In this document: positions 46,501-54,317 of the stretch, in pieces
Position numbering within the stretch: the stretch's first letter is position 1
How the letters are laid out: every line of letters starts with the position of its first letter
Origin: Sarcocystis neurona
Lineage: Eukaryota; Apicomplexa; Conoidasida; Eucoccidiorida; Sarcocystidae
Assembly: GCA_000727475.1 (NCBI GenBank)
Contig: KL647291.1
Span: forward strand, 5,727,032-5,791,031
Reading direction: 5' to 3'
DNA length: 64,000 nt
Program-made: the position numbers and the translations under genes
Notes under the pieces: model-generated
The model's database searches: none
What the model saw: the letters and a program-made list of their open reading frames with translations, nothing else
Told to the model about the DNA's origin: nothing

Positions 46501-49500
46501 CGCCGCTGTTGTCTCTAGCGCTGCTTCAACCGAGTGTCCCGCGTCTGCCGTTCTTCCTGCGTCTACTGCCCGTTTTGTTGCGGAATCCGCCCCAAATGCT
46601 GACCCAGCTGCAATGCAGAAATCTACAGTAGTGCATGTAGCTACAGCATCCCGTCTCTGCTGCAGGCGACCCCGGTCATCACGCCTTCTGCTGTCGTTGT
46701 TGGTAGCAGTGCTCGCGGCTGTCGTACTCCTGCTGCCGCTGTCGGCGCTGTGTATTATCGAGCCGCTGCTGCTGCTTCCAGGATGCTTCAGTAGATTGGC
46801 ACTGGCGCTGCAAGGGCTGCGTGCTTTCTCCTCCACGCTGCTGTTCCTGTCCTCCGTAGTGTCGTGCAGTGCGGTGCCGTCGTTTTTGCTGCTGTGCGTC
46901 CTGCTGCTGTTAGTGCTGCTGCAGCTGCTGCTCGTGTTGCTCCTTTTCCCCCGGCTACGGCCACTGCGTCTGCTGCTCGCGCTGCAGGCGCACATGGATT
47001 CAGCGGTCCTTTCGGTATCGCTGCTGCGACTTCCTGTTGCAAGATGTGTGGTGCTGCCGCTCCCGCTGCTGCCGCGTCTCGTTACCGCTGCTGCTTGTCT
47101 CTCCCCTACATACGCACCTGCAGCAGCGACGTTTTTGCGACGGGTCCACGGGGCCACACGGTCGTCGTCACCCACTAGCGTCGCTGCATGCGTTGTAGCA
47201 TACGCAGCCGCAGACGTGGTCCGACTTCTCACAGCAGCACCAGCACCAGCAGTCGCTTCCGTCACAGAAGCACTAGCGTTCGTACCAGCTTCCCCCGTCT
47301 CAGCAGCAGGAGCAGCACCCGCGTCCGTAGCAGCAGATTGACCGGTACCCGCACCACCGGCAGTAATACCAGCAGCTCGCGCAATCCGCTGCCGTTGGGA
47401 CACAGTAGATGGAGTCAACGGTGCAAGCGGAAACGTTCTGCCCTGCTGGGCCTGCACAGGCACGCCACCGCCAGCAGCACTGGCGCCAGGGAACGCGACT
47501 GCTGAAACAGCAGCAGCAACTGACGCAGCAGGAGCAGGGGCGGCAGCTTCGCCACCTAAGGAAGGAGAGACAGGACTATCAGAGAGACGTGCGGCGTCAG
47601 GTTCTCCTCTTCGAGGAGAGCGAGACATCGGCGCCACCTTGGCTGCAGGTGCTCCCGCTGCAGCTTTTGCGGCTGTTGGTATGTTTGCACCGTACACTCC
47701 TGCTGCTGCAGAAGCTGCTGCTGTTCCAGCCTCTCCTACCTGCTCGCCCTGGCTTCTTCGAAAAGGCCCTTTCGTGTGAACGAGCTGCTGCAGCTCCTGC
47801 GACTCCTGCTGCTGCGCATCCTCCTGCTGTACTGGCGGCTGCTGCTCTCCTTCCCAGTTCGCTCTGTGTTGTTGCTCGGGGTGTTCCTGCTGCTGTTGTC
47901 CGTTTCGTCCAACGCCTGTTCGGACACACTCCTCGTGTGGCGCTGCCTGCTCCTGCTGCGGTGGCTGCTGCTGCTGCCTCTGCGTTTGCTCCTCTCTCTC
48001 AATCTCCGGCTGCGGCTGCGGCTGCGCTTCCACATCGGGCTCCTGCCCGCCCTTCCGTTGGTGCTCTCTCTGCTGCTGCCGCAGCGCCTCCGAGGACTTG
48101 TGAGGTGTTGTGCATGGGGTGGTGTCCCGCGGCTGCGGGAGACAGAAAAACGGGTAAACAGCAAAGTGCGACGCTGGCATCAGGAGCAGGGCGAGGTACT
48201 GCCTGCAGACCCAGTCTCTCGGAAGTCTTCTCCTGTTGCTGCAGCAACCTACACCGTCTTCTGCTATCCTTCTTCCGGCGTCCATGTAAAACCACAAGAA
48301 GAAACGGGAGCAGATATCTTCGAGAACGAGCTCTCGCACAGCTGCTTCTCTCGCCGTGTTCCTCCTCTCGTGTCTTTCTTCTTCACCTCTGCTACCGCTG
48401 CTCGTGTCCCTGTCTCTGCTGCTGCTGCGCCTCCTCCTCCTCATTCTACGACCCTGCACCACCGCATCCGCGGTGCCCGTACTGTTGCTGGTGCTGCTGT
48501 TGCTGTGCTGCGCCCCCCCCGTGCAGCACCACGCACTGCTGAGGTCCAGCACGCCACCGTCGTCTGCCTGAAAACTCTTCCCACGCTCTTGGCCAGCGCC
48601 TCGCCCTGCTGCACTGCATCGCACAGTCTTCCCTCCGGCCCTCGCAGCAGCAGCAAAATCGCCTTCAGTAGCAGCAGCAGCGGCAAACGTGGGAATACCG
48701 AGCTGACCGGCAGCAGCGGCAGTAGACGCGCTGCTGCGTGAGAGCTCACCAGCAGCGGCGCACGCGGCAGTGGCACCAGCAGCAGCAGCAGCAAAAGCCG
48801 TGGGCGCAGCAGCGTCTGCAGCAGCGGCGTCGTCGTCGTGAACGTGGCTTGACTTAAAGAGGGTCCCTTCGCGAAGTCTTTTTTTGACTTGGGTCCACAT
48901 CAGCTGCTTGCGTGAGGGCAAGTACAGGCAGCTGAGGAGTTCTAGACAGCAGCTCCGGAAGGTGGCTGCTGCCAGCACCGCGACTAACGGCAGAGTATCT
49001 CCGCAGCAGCGTCGGCAACAAACGGCTTCAAGGTCTGCAGCAGTTGACAGCGTCGGGGAAAGGTGGGCTGCTTTCTGTTTAGCCAAGGCAGCAGCAGCAG
49101 GCACTGCGCACGGCAGCAGCGGCAGCGGCAGCGAGAGGTAGAAAGGCGGCTCTGCTGCGGCGGCTAGCACAGGGAACCCAGCAGCAAACTCCGGCTGCAG
49201 CTGCAGCGGAGAGAGCAGCTCTTCTTCTCTTCTCCACGCCACACTTCCGGCAGTTTCTGGCTGGGGAAACAGCAGCAGCGAGCTGCAGCGCGAGCGAGAC
49301 AATGTCGGTGGCGACGACGACGCAGACGGAGCAGCCGAAGGAGACGCAGCAGGAGCTGGGGAGCCAAATCGAGACCGCAACACCGTGGGGCTCGTGCTGC
49401 TTCTGCGAGACACACCTTCGCCCCACATGTCCGTACGCAAAGAACTGCTTCTGCGGGACAGCCGTCTCCCTGCCGCATCCCCAGGAAAGAAGTCTGCTAA

Positions 49501-50115
49501 CTGACTTCGAATTTTGCTGCTGCATCCCCTTCCCTGCGGAGGTGATACTGCGGCTCGAGCAGCAACAGCAGCAAAGCCCTCGCGCGACAAGTGCACAGGA
49601 GAAGACGGAGGAGATAGCACTCTGCTGCGCGAATCTCCCACGTTCTCGAGATCTGCCGCTGTTGGTGGTGCAGGGACGGACGGAAGCAGAAGACCAGATG
49701 CCGCTCTACCCAGTGTTGTTTGCCTATAGAACGCTGCAGCGCTTTCGGCTGACACGCAAGCTCCTCCTCTTGCAGGTGCGATTCTTGGCCACCGCGGAGG
49801 TGTGCAGCCTGCTGCGGGTCCTGCTGCTACAATGGAGACGGGTGTTGCTGATGCCGTTTGTGAACCTGACGCATCTCTTCCATCAGCTGCCAATGACGGA
49901 CAGCCTACTGCTTGCTCCCGCATTGTCGCTCCTGCTGCTGGGCCGTCTGCTCGCGATGCGGAAGTCGCTGCTGGGGGATCTGCTGCTCGTACTGCCGTTT
50001 CTGCGTCTCCTGCTGAGGACGCAACTGCTGCACGTCGCAGCTGTGCTGGTAGAGCAGGCGGGGAGGTGCTGCTGCAGCGCGAGCGCAGCAGCGAAGGTGG
50101 TCTGGCTTCCTCCAT
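40270..50115 (-). CDS. giant (3281-codon) low-complexity protein with SIM-like and NLS-like motifs, hypothetical
   Basis: One minus-strand frame is open from an ATG at 50115 to a TGA at 40270. Competing frames break within about 420 codons, so its length is hard to explain by composition alone. N-terminal third: RRLSRRSSSLRTDMWGE, a block with VLEDICSRFFLWFYMDAGRR (about residues 590-660), and a Gln-rich region with ELQQLVHTKGPFRRSQGE. Near residue 1210 there is SDIEVIISDSEEDLSFE, a hydrophobic core with acidic flank like a SUMO-interaction motif. Near 1450 there is GGRRRGRRAGRGQKRRR, NLS-like. Then come Ala-, Ser- and Asn-rich blocks and a SILSICDSLRGRLGSS segment. A nuclear role is inferred only from these motifs. 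CAG and CTG blocks alternate along it, giving Ala or Ser. An antisense frame at 49302-50117 (+) competes at the N-terminus. Confidence 0.45.
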   Translation of the reverse strand: MEEARPPSLLRSRCSSTSPPALPAQLRRAAVASSAGDAETAVRAADPPAATSASRADGPAAGATMREQAVGCPSLAADGRDASGSQTASATPVSIVAAGPAAGCTPPRWPRIAPARGGACVSAESAAAFYRQTTLGRAASGLLLPSVPAPPTAADLENVGDSRSRVLSPPSSPVHLSREGFAAVAARAAVSPPQGRGCSSKIRSQLADFFPGDAAGRRLSRRSSSLRTDMWGEGVSRRSSTSPTVLRSRFGSPAPAASPSAAPSASSSPPTLSRSRCSSLLLFPQPETAGSVAWRREEELLSPLQLQPEFAAGFPVLAAAAEPPFYLSLPLPLLPCAVPAAAALAKQKAAHLSPTLSTAADLEAVCCRRCCGDTLPLVAVLAAATFRSCCLELLSCLYLPSRKQLMWTQVKKRLREGTLFKSSHVHDDDAAAADAAAPTAFAAAAAGATAACAAAGELSRSSASTAAAAGQLGIPTFAAAAATEGDFAAAARAGGKTVRCSAAGRGAGQERGKSFQADDGGVLDLSSAWCCTGGAQHSNSSTSNSTGTADAVVQGRRMRRRRRSSSRDRDTSSGSRGEEERHERRNTAREAAVRELVLEDICSRFFLWFYMDAGRRIAEDGVGCCSNRRRLPRDWVCRQYLALLLMPASHFAVYPFFCLPQPRDTTPCTTPHKSSEALRQQQREHQRKGGQEPDVEAQPQPQPEIEREEQTQRQQQQPPQQEQAAPHEECVRTGVGRNGQQQQEHPEQQHRANWEGEQQPPVQQEDAQQQESQELQQLVHTKGPFRRSQGEQVGEAGTAAASAAAGVYGANIPTAAKAAAGAPAAKVAPMSRSPRRGEPDAARLSDSPVSPSLGGEAAAPAPAASVAAAVSAVAFPGASAAGGGVPVQAQQGRTFPLAPLTPSTVSQRQRIARAAGITAGGAGTGQSAATDAGAAPAAETGEAGTNASASVTEATAGAGAAVRSRTTSAAAYATTHAATLVGDDDRVAPWTRRKNVAAAGAYVGERQAAAVTRRGSSGSGSTTHLATGSRSSDTERTAESMCACSASSRRSGRSRGKRSNTSSSCSSTNSSRTHSSKNDGTALHDTTEDRNSSVEEKARSPCSASANLLKHPGSSSSGSIIHSADSGSRSTTAASTATNNDSRRRDDRGRLQQRRDAVATCTTVDFCIAAGSAFGADSATKRAVDAGRTADAGHSVEAALETTAAGAAGESDVSDIEVIISDSEEDLSFEACLTLTGPGTAASAARHTAEERPTIVPATRAEAAAFAAGRTRRQRATRPAGRVAVAEAATREAARGAETSASSSRTAAAARTSAAAQVVSVRTMAPASRAAAADAATLAAAAQTGFKKVAGTVSEASATQDARGAAAGRAAARPLAADHHASGRPRTAEEAPPTAAAEAARTTEGANAEQPLAAAGAAEAGRSAEAARTTEAAQAAKGQSARGSGTRGNVVRATPGGRRRGRRAGRGQKRRRHESYLGASAAAGSSKKPAVAADHVEDEPATARTRSRSSCRSAVPQAGDSVPRPTGAAAPAAAAAHARSDEDGAAGSLSHARALTAGPVRSAAGTAASSSSTDSDGAPRRAAAAASHTGPAAGAASSPSARAAAGASLRRTAAAAASLRAPGCAAVAAFAEGRSGHVVAAAVTSTAATVASNATQATSQLACAASAAGAASCRRGAPAARVGFSASLACGAALSSRRAAVSAAATATRSAVSFSVRAAFDGGAVACVASQDASAADAAAAASSTHDSNKASSRPLRSSAAPTPAKIGEGGACSTSAGKRSSNRLEQQQQRKRQRRDNQQQLLQEEQRESKATGGDAHAAGLPTDRGRATASAAAQEKPLVQSRRTARRLSRVAAATPIAAVASSPAALKAKATTVSREGEEAAAKKKRTPGAAAATRSLALPAAAGGPAASGEVATTRARRSARVAAAAARATSTAAATSAAATTSTAETASTAATLSARERATTHAIAVARPNSSAPGKSTAAIGSSAKNVGAAAEVRRDTAAAGVAKKGGSVAQGGRAMSKKGGRRGGAGRDTAASLSPHDRGRCAAATAENCETVSQVASRAGPCVSGSSSNSSGSGDSGNNSVDNSSSSNRSTTDTDSSSDVSGSGISRSSAYEWTEAEGHSAVSSSNSNRNDSEGASGVDVEQTDSRSHASRVTVQQTNSSNPSTSNRRRKDGSTSSIDKIIGRWSTCESEGSTSRTSRKISKTIDVNAGGSRGSATNSSSSNKNSSNSSETCRGSTGTGSGSINEDGSSNSTSRNVDMNSNSGSSAKARQSILSICDSLRGRLGSSTRSNSAAIVMRATEAATGGLGPAARAAALSQLMDSIFKSSRPSGTNCSSTTSSAVPGNSSSGCSTSASGSSAAHVPGSSQSRPCNSNSSSSRASDDNSCSLTRRSGSTMSATGVLRESAAGADNSVASRGIRDGSSTSGKPPGAAPAPPGNDAASLPCSKGGSDATATREFAAADASTRRAAVVAGSAAAVEGTNTRRAAAASDLAAAGGSAAAVEGVAAPAGRASRARRGVEADAAEELCAGSNGSSSSSSQLAAPITSSTDAAVVTPARDEAAAAAGTGGSPAVSCAEEPGAASSAETSDAAVLATDERSAARTVNFRAAAAAAERAGVLAAAAAAVPAPVPGVGGAVTTVDVCADVAAATDRSYAGSIPRLPRALAAGASPIRFTAAAAAAANALGSGIPRLLPASLVRNSRRNNASSESVPPPVSAVAAPLSRVLRAPAGPLAAACVEFPGAAAPAPLAGAPPAAAGDPCSPSSATAAAAASLHATDGGAARADVLATSSAASAGSFPGSCSAATSRRSAAVPAAAAQECAAVTRPAEGTSRVLHAVATLPRATTVSTTSGSSSSSVSRCRGVSGSQQRLLLQPTTARQPGPHQPLQQPQERALPRHQWGSRRLTPAVDRAVALSAPRIAFGAAVFPGGQQLSRASSASAAAAAATQPPARPLHAGRDATPAAAATFSAGSGSRPAAAAVHPSSFSSVRYSSAERPLAAAVHHFIPHSCPLLSTRLQSPAATAPLPAAAGGTYAAAAATPQTAPVTTPRSAAAAAPRSAAAAATRSAAAATRSAAAAAPRSAAAAAPHSAATAAEVASSGRATTLTSSNSSVSEAAAARLSTAAMRHPAAAAARSGTDGTRPPRTSSKRAVAAGLPAAAHGRTSQAVVAQHAAPAAAVASSRAHAGDATRVQVLASSTRNYRERGRAAATPRVRTAAAPRAAAAAEAASAAPLPAGSRGPAAAAAFGAAAEAPPRAGATTPGATGARRARMDVV
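40826..40980 (-). repeat. tandem CTG-based minisatellite (Ala5-Pro/Thr-Arg-Ser units)
   Basis: GCTGAGCGYGKCGCTGCTGC recurs about six times at 24-27 bp spacing. In the minus-strand giant frame it encodes repeats of RSAAAAAP or RSAAAAT. Length differences between units are multiples of 3, so the frame is kept. Confidence 0.8.
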
Positions 50116-50259
50116 AAGCGGCGCACCAACACAGTTCTTCTACGAAAACCCAGAAGACGGAGACACAAACAGTATAGCTTTTACTCGCATCTCTGTGTTG
50201 AGACACGTCTGCAGCAGGTATATGCACCATGCCCCCCTGTCCGTACATATAGATCTACG

Positions 50260-50587
50260 GACATAGAGAGACAGAGACAGAGACAGAGAGACGCTTCGAC
50301 TCTTAGCAACACGAAGAGGGCAGCAGCAGCAGGAATCTGCTGCGCCAAGCGCAAGTGCGCATGCCAAGTCTGCGCATACAGCAAGCAGCGCCCCTGTTGC
50401 GGCAGCTCTACCAACGGCAGCAGCACGACGCACCCGACCGTCAGCCGCGACGCGCACCCATCAGTACCAGCAGCAGCAGCAGCCCATACATGTGACGCTG
50501 CAGCAGCTATACTCGTTCGAGCTCTCTGACCGCGACGAGGAGCAGAAGAAGTCGCAGGGTTGCTCCACCTCGGACAACAGCGTGTAG
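50260..50587 (+). CDS. exon-like frame without ATG, probable 3' exon, unrecognised
   Basis: A plus-strand frame runs from about 50260 to TAG at 50585-50587. After a short Gln/Ala/Ser-rich part it reads RTHQYQQQQQPIHVTLQQLY, then SFELSDRDEEQKKSQGCSTS and NSV. The last 40 residues look like a genuine C-terminus. The frame has no methionine start, so an upstream exon would be needed. The plus-strand frame 49302-50117 (MSVATTTQTEQPKETQQEL..., with LPLLVVQGRTEAEDQ and LYPVLFAYRTLQRFRL) is a possible source, which would put a plus-strand gene antisense to the giant minus-strand frame. Confidence 0.3.
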
Positions 50588-51188
50588 CCAAGAACTTGCC
50601 GCCAGGTGCTGCTGCGCTCTTAACCGACGGCGGCACCAACGAAATCAGCCAGCTGGCACAGCAATGAAGGGAGTCTGCAGTACGCGTACGTACACAGATG
50701 TATGCCTGCGTGTGTCCAGCACGCTAACACAATCATCCCTATGTGTAAACGTATGCATGTACGCGAGTACCGGCATGACACTTACGTATACACATATATC
50801 TATATACTTACATATACCTCTGTATACACGTATGTGTAGAGCTGGGCAGTCATACACGAGTGAAGAGTCCACTTGGATGTGTACAGCTGTACCAGCGGCG
50901 GCAACTTCAGGTGTACACACGCCCGCGTAGAGGCCAGGAAGAGGCCTGTGCGCTACTGCATTACGTTTCTGCTGCTGATGATGCTGCCGTGTGCTGCCGC
51001 CTGCTGGCGAAGGCGTAGTGCTGCTCCTAGATGCTGCTGCAGGGCTGTACGCCTCTCGGTTGCTGCTCCCCGTATCGCTTGGCCGCTGCTGCTGCTGCGC
51101 TTCGGTACGCTGCGCGACGCTGGGTGTGGAACTCTGCCTCACCCGCGCGACTGCCCTTACCGGACGATCTTCTCTTTCTACGTTGCAG

Positions 51189-51455
51189 CATGAAGCAGCA
51201 ACGTTACTGCTGCCACTTCGCTGGGCTGCGCCAGTGGCTGCCGCTGCTACGCTATGCGTTACGCGGCTGTTGCGGATGCTGGCGTCCACTGCTCATATGT
51301 TGCAGATCCCGGTGTGGCGCTGTTGCATGTGTGGGAGCAGGGAGAAGCCCTCGCTGCTACTGCTGCCGTTCGCTGTAGAGACCGAAACGGAGTTGCTGCT
51401 GCTTCTGCTTCTGCTAGACAGTGACAGCTACCATAGTAGAGCTGCAGGAGGAAAA
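51189..51455 (+). CDS. well-bounded internal exon of a Leu-rich, probably membrane, protein
   Basis: A pyrimidine-rich acceptor (CTTTCTACGTTGCAG) at 51188 and a donor AAA|GTAGGT at 51456 bound 89 codons in phase 0. They contain HEAATLLLPLRWAAPVAA, LLRMLASTAHMLQIPVWRCC, a CxxC-like CCMCG, REKPSLLLLPFAVETETE and a Leu run ending DSDSYHSRAAGGK. Flanking plus-strand frames (about 50945-51110; 51470-51620 with LLRVLVLLLLVLLALLSFPL) are strongly hydrophobic, consistent with a polytopic membrane protein on this strand. A minus-strand Ala/Gln frame (51289-50645) competes. No family was recognised. Confidence 0.4.
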
Positions 51456-51678
51456 GTAGGTGACTGCCACGCTTCTGCGCGTCCTGGTGTTGCTGCTTCT
51501 GGTGCTGCTGGCTCTGCTGTCGTTCCCACTTCTGCTACGCTTCCCACTCCTGCTGCTGCTGCTACCGGTGGTGCTGTCCCCGTCGACGTCGCTGGCGTTG
51601 CTGGGTCTCCTTTGCTGTGGCTTCCTCAGCTCGTAGTGCCGTTGATTCCCGTTCCTCACATCTGTCACTCTTGCTGTG

Positions 51679-52266
51679 ATGCAGCTGCGTTTGCCGCTGC
51701 TGCTGAGGCTGTTGCTACTACTACTGTCGCTGCTGCTGGTGGCCACTCCGGCGATCCTGCGAGCAGCGAGCCTGTCATCCGTGACGAGTAGAAAAGCTGA
51801 CGCGCCGACAACCCTATTTCCACAACAACGCGAGGGCCCAGCAGCATGCCAGACCTGCCACCACCACCAGCAGCAGCCAGTTACGACGGCGAGAACAGCG
51901 AGAGCCGCAGCAAAAAAAACGGGAGAGGAGAAAATAGCGTGGCGGGTCGCTGCTCCCGCAGTTGCTGGTACTGCGACTTGGACGATGCAGTCGCTTCACC
52001 GCACTGCATGTGGGCATGCGGCACTCCAGCGGCAGCCCACTTGCAGCCTTTGCGATGTCTTGAAGATGCGTGCGAGGAGAGTTTTTATTTCGTCGCCAGT
52101 CGCTATCCTACGGTGCGCTCTCCGCAGCGAAATTCACGGTGGAGGCAGCGGCAGCAAGCGCTGCTGCCCGGCCGTCTGTCACGCCGCCGAGGTGGCTCGG
52201 TTTTCACCCAGCAGGAGAAGCAGCAAAGAAGAGCAGAGTAGCAGTCCATTACACAAAGAAGACTGA
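51679..52266 (+). CDS. possible secreted or membrane-anchored small protein
   Basis: From an ATG at 51679 the frame begins with a signal-anchor-like stretch (MQLRLPLLLRLLLLLLSLLL, then VATPAILRAAS) and continues about 165 hydrophilic residues with scattered Cys (ACQTCHHH, CSLCDVL) to a stop at 52264-52266 after SPLHKED. A second plus-strand frame from an ATG at 51846 (MPDLPPPPAAASYDGE, later CWYCDLDDAV) overlaps it and looks equally protein-like, so the frame is uncertain. It may be exonic sequence of the preceding Leu-rich gene rather than a separate gene. Confidence 0.28.
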   Translation: MQLRLPLLLRLLLLLLSLLLVATPAILRAASLSSVTSRKADAPTTLFPQQREGPAACQTCHHHQQQPVTTARTARAAAKKTGEEKIAWRVAAPAVAGTATWTMQSLHRTACGHAALQRQPTCSLCDVLKMRARRVFISSPVAILRCALRSEIHGGGSGSKRCCPAVCHAAEVARFSPSRRSSKEEQSSSPLHKED

Positions 52267-53734
52267 AGATATCCTGCACTGAGACGTGTCAGACGCGCTG
52301 AGAAGTTGCACACTCACGAAGCGAAATACCGCTGCTCGAGAAGAGTAGGCTGGAAAAAGTAGGGCCAGCGTCAGCCGTGCGGCCCCAGGGCGCCGTTGCG
52401 GTGGCGCGTCAACAGATGCGGAGGAGGTGAAGACAGACAGCGACACCACTGCACGCGCCAAGGTTGGTGGCCCCTGTAAAAAGCGAAAGCAGCGGAAGAA
52501 GCAACAACAGCACGAGGAAAAAACTCTTGCAAAGAAGCAGCGGTAGCTGCATCTCTTGTCACATAAGCACGACAATGGATGCACGCTGGCTGGAGTATCT
52601 GCTGCAACTGCTCGCAGCAGTGGTGGAGCACAGCTGTGTACCAGCGACGACATCACATAAGTACTCCCGCGAGCCCTTGCTGTGGCGCACCAGCGAATGT
52701 GGAAGCCACCTCATCAGCAGCCGGGCGCTCGCTGGGCCCCAGCAGCAGCCATGCAACGTAGCGAGCACACTAATCGCGCCGCACGAGCGGCAGCAGTAAA
52801 ACAGTAGCCGAGCAGAACCCGCCCTCATCCACGCTGCGTAGCCGCTTCGTCTTCTTCACAGCAGCACTACTGTCACAGCGATACGCAGATACGCTCGCAG
52901 GGTCCTCGGAAAGGTTGAAGCGGGCTGTAGCTCTTGCGTAAAACACGGTAGACTAGTGCAGTCTTGCTGGCCAATGCAGCTGGTGGGCAAGTGCTGCTGC
53001 TGCTGCTACGCCGGCAACACCACTAACACCGGAGCAGACCCAGGTGTACTGCTGCTCCCGATAGCACGGCTGAGGAAGTGCTCGTCCCCGTCTGCCCGCT
53101 GCTGTGATACTCCTATTACTGCAGCAGCTGCTGTCTGTCACCCGCCCCTGCCGTCTCGCTGCGGACGCTGACGCTCACTCTCCTCCTGGAACGCAGGTGC
53201 CTAACTTCTCTTAGGACACCTCATACGCGTGCCAGTGCTGACACCCACTGCGGCTGCAGCTGCCGGTGCACCTGTTGTCTGCGGTGTTATTGCTTGTGGT
53301 GCCACGGCGCTTGACAACGTGCTCAGCTGCTACTGTTCTTTCACCGGAGGCGTCGTTGCTCTTTATAACCAGCAGAGCTGCTGCGGGTCCTTCCTCTGTC
53401 CCTCTCGCTGCTTCCACGGCGTCCTTCGACCCTGCTCCTGGTACCACCGATCCACACCCTACTACGCCCAGTTTCCGCTACTGCTGGTGTGCCTGCTGCA
53501 GCTGGCTACTACTGCCGCTACTGCTCTTCGGGCGACCGTTTCTGCCACAGCCCCGCTGCTACTATTACTGCTAGTCCTGCCGCCACAGAGACAGATGTGA
53601 ATAATCCTCGTAGTGTGAGTACGGACGGAGCACTCACTGCTCTTTGTGATTCCCACTGCAGCGACGCCGCCCCCTGCTGATCGCCCGTGGCTCCAAGCGT
53701 GCCGACTACAGCGTAAGCTGCCCCTATCGCCTAC

Positions 53735-54317
53735 ATGTGGGTGCCGTTGCAACCTGTGGCCCTGCTGCAGTGCGAGTACACTCTTGGCAGCGTGAGCTGT
53801 ATAGGAGGGCGGAGACGCGACTTCCGTACTGTAAGAGGCGTTTTTGCGCCCCCTCCTCCGCGCCTTCTCCCCCTCCTCCCCAACCGCTAGCAAATTTTGT
53901 GAAGCAGTTGCCTCCCACGGAGCTTCTCTGCGTCTTCCCCCTGATTATTCCCTTCATTTACACCTTGTCACGCGTGCGGGGCCGCTTCTCCAACCCGCCT
54001 GGCCGTGTATATCCATTACCACGTACTCCTGCTGGTTCTACGCTGCTGAAGTACGGGGAGTGACTGGTGACTCTGGTGATGCTGCGACTACACCCACGAC
54101 GTGGCTGACGCTACATCTGCTGCGTATCTACCGTGCTGCCGCGCAGCTCGCGGACCCCCTGGCGCTGCTGCTGCTGCGGCGGTTCACGTTGGCGCTGCTG
54201 CTCGTGCGTCTTCCAAGAACTCTGCAGCCGGTGCGGCTGACGATTGTTGAAACAGCCCCCTTGACTGACCAAGCGGCTGTCTACTTCGCTGAACCGAGAC
54301 ACGATGGCAGGCGGTAA
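53735..54317 (+). CDS. hydrophobic exon-like frames, possible 3' end of a plus-strand membrane-protein gene
   Basis: Two overlapping plus-strand frames share this region. One, to a stop at 54061-54063, has LANFVKQLPPTELLCVFPLI and IPFIYTLSRVRGRFSNPPGR. The other, to a stop at 54315-54317, has TWLTLHLLRIYRAAAQLADP, LLLVRLPRTLQPVRLTIVE and TDQAAVYFAEPRHDGRR. Both look like membrane-protein sequence. A minus-strand frame (54392-54111, with RFSEVDSRLVSQGGCFN) also exists. The join between the two plus frames was not resolved. Confidence 0.25.

Noticed and set aside
46076..48542. Plus-strand Ala-rich frames of 421 and 377 codons
   Set aside because: They are antisense to the unique SIM/NLS and Gln-rich parts of the 3281-codon frame; competing openness is expected from GC-rich repeat DNA.
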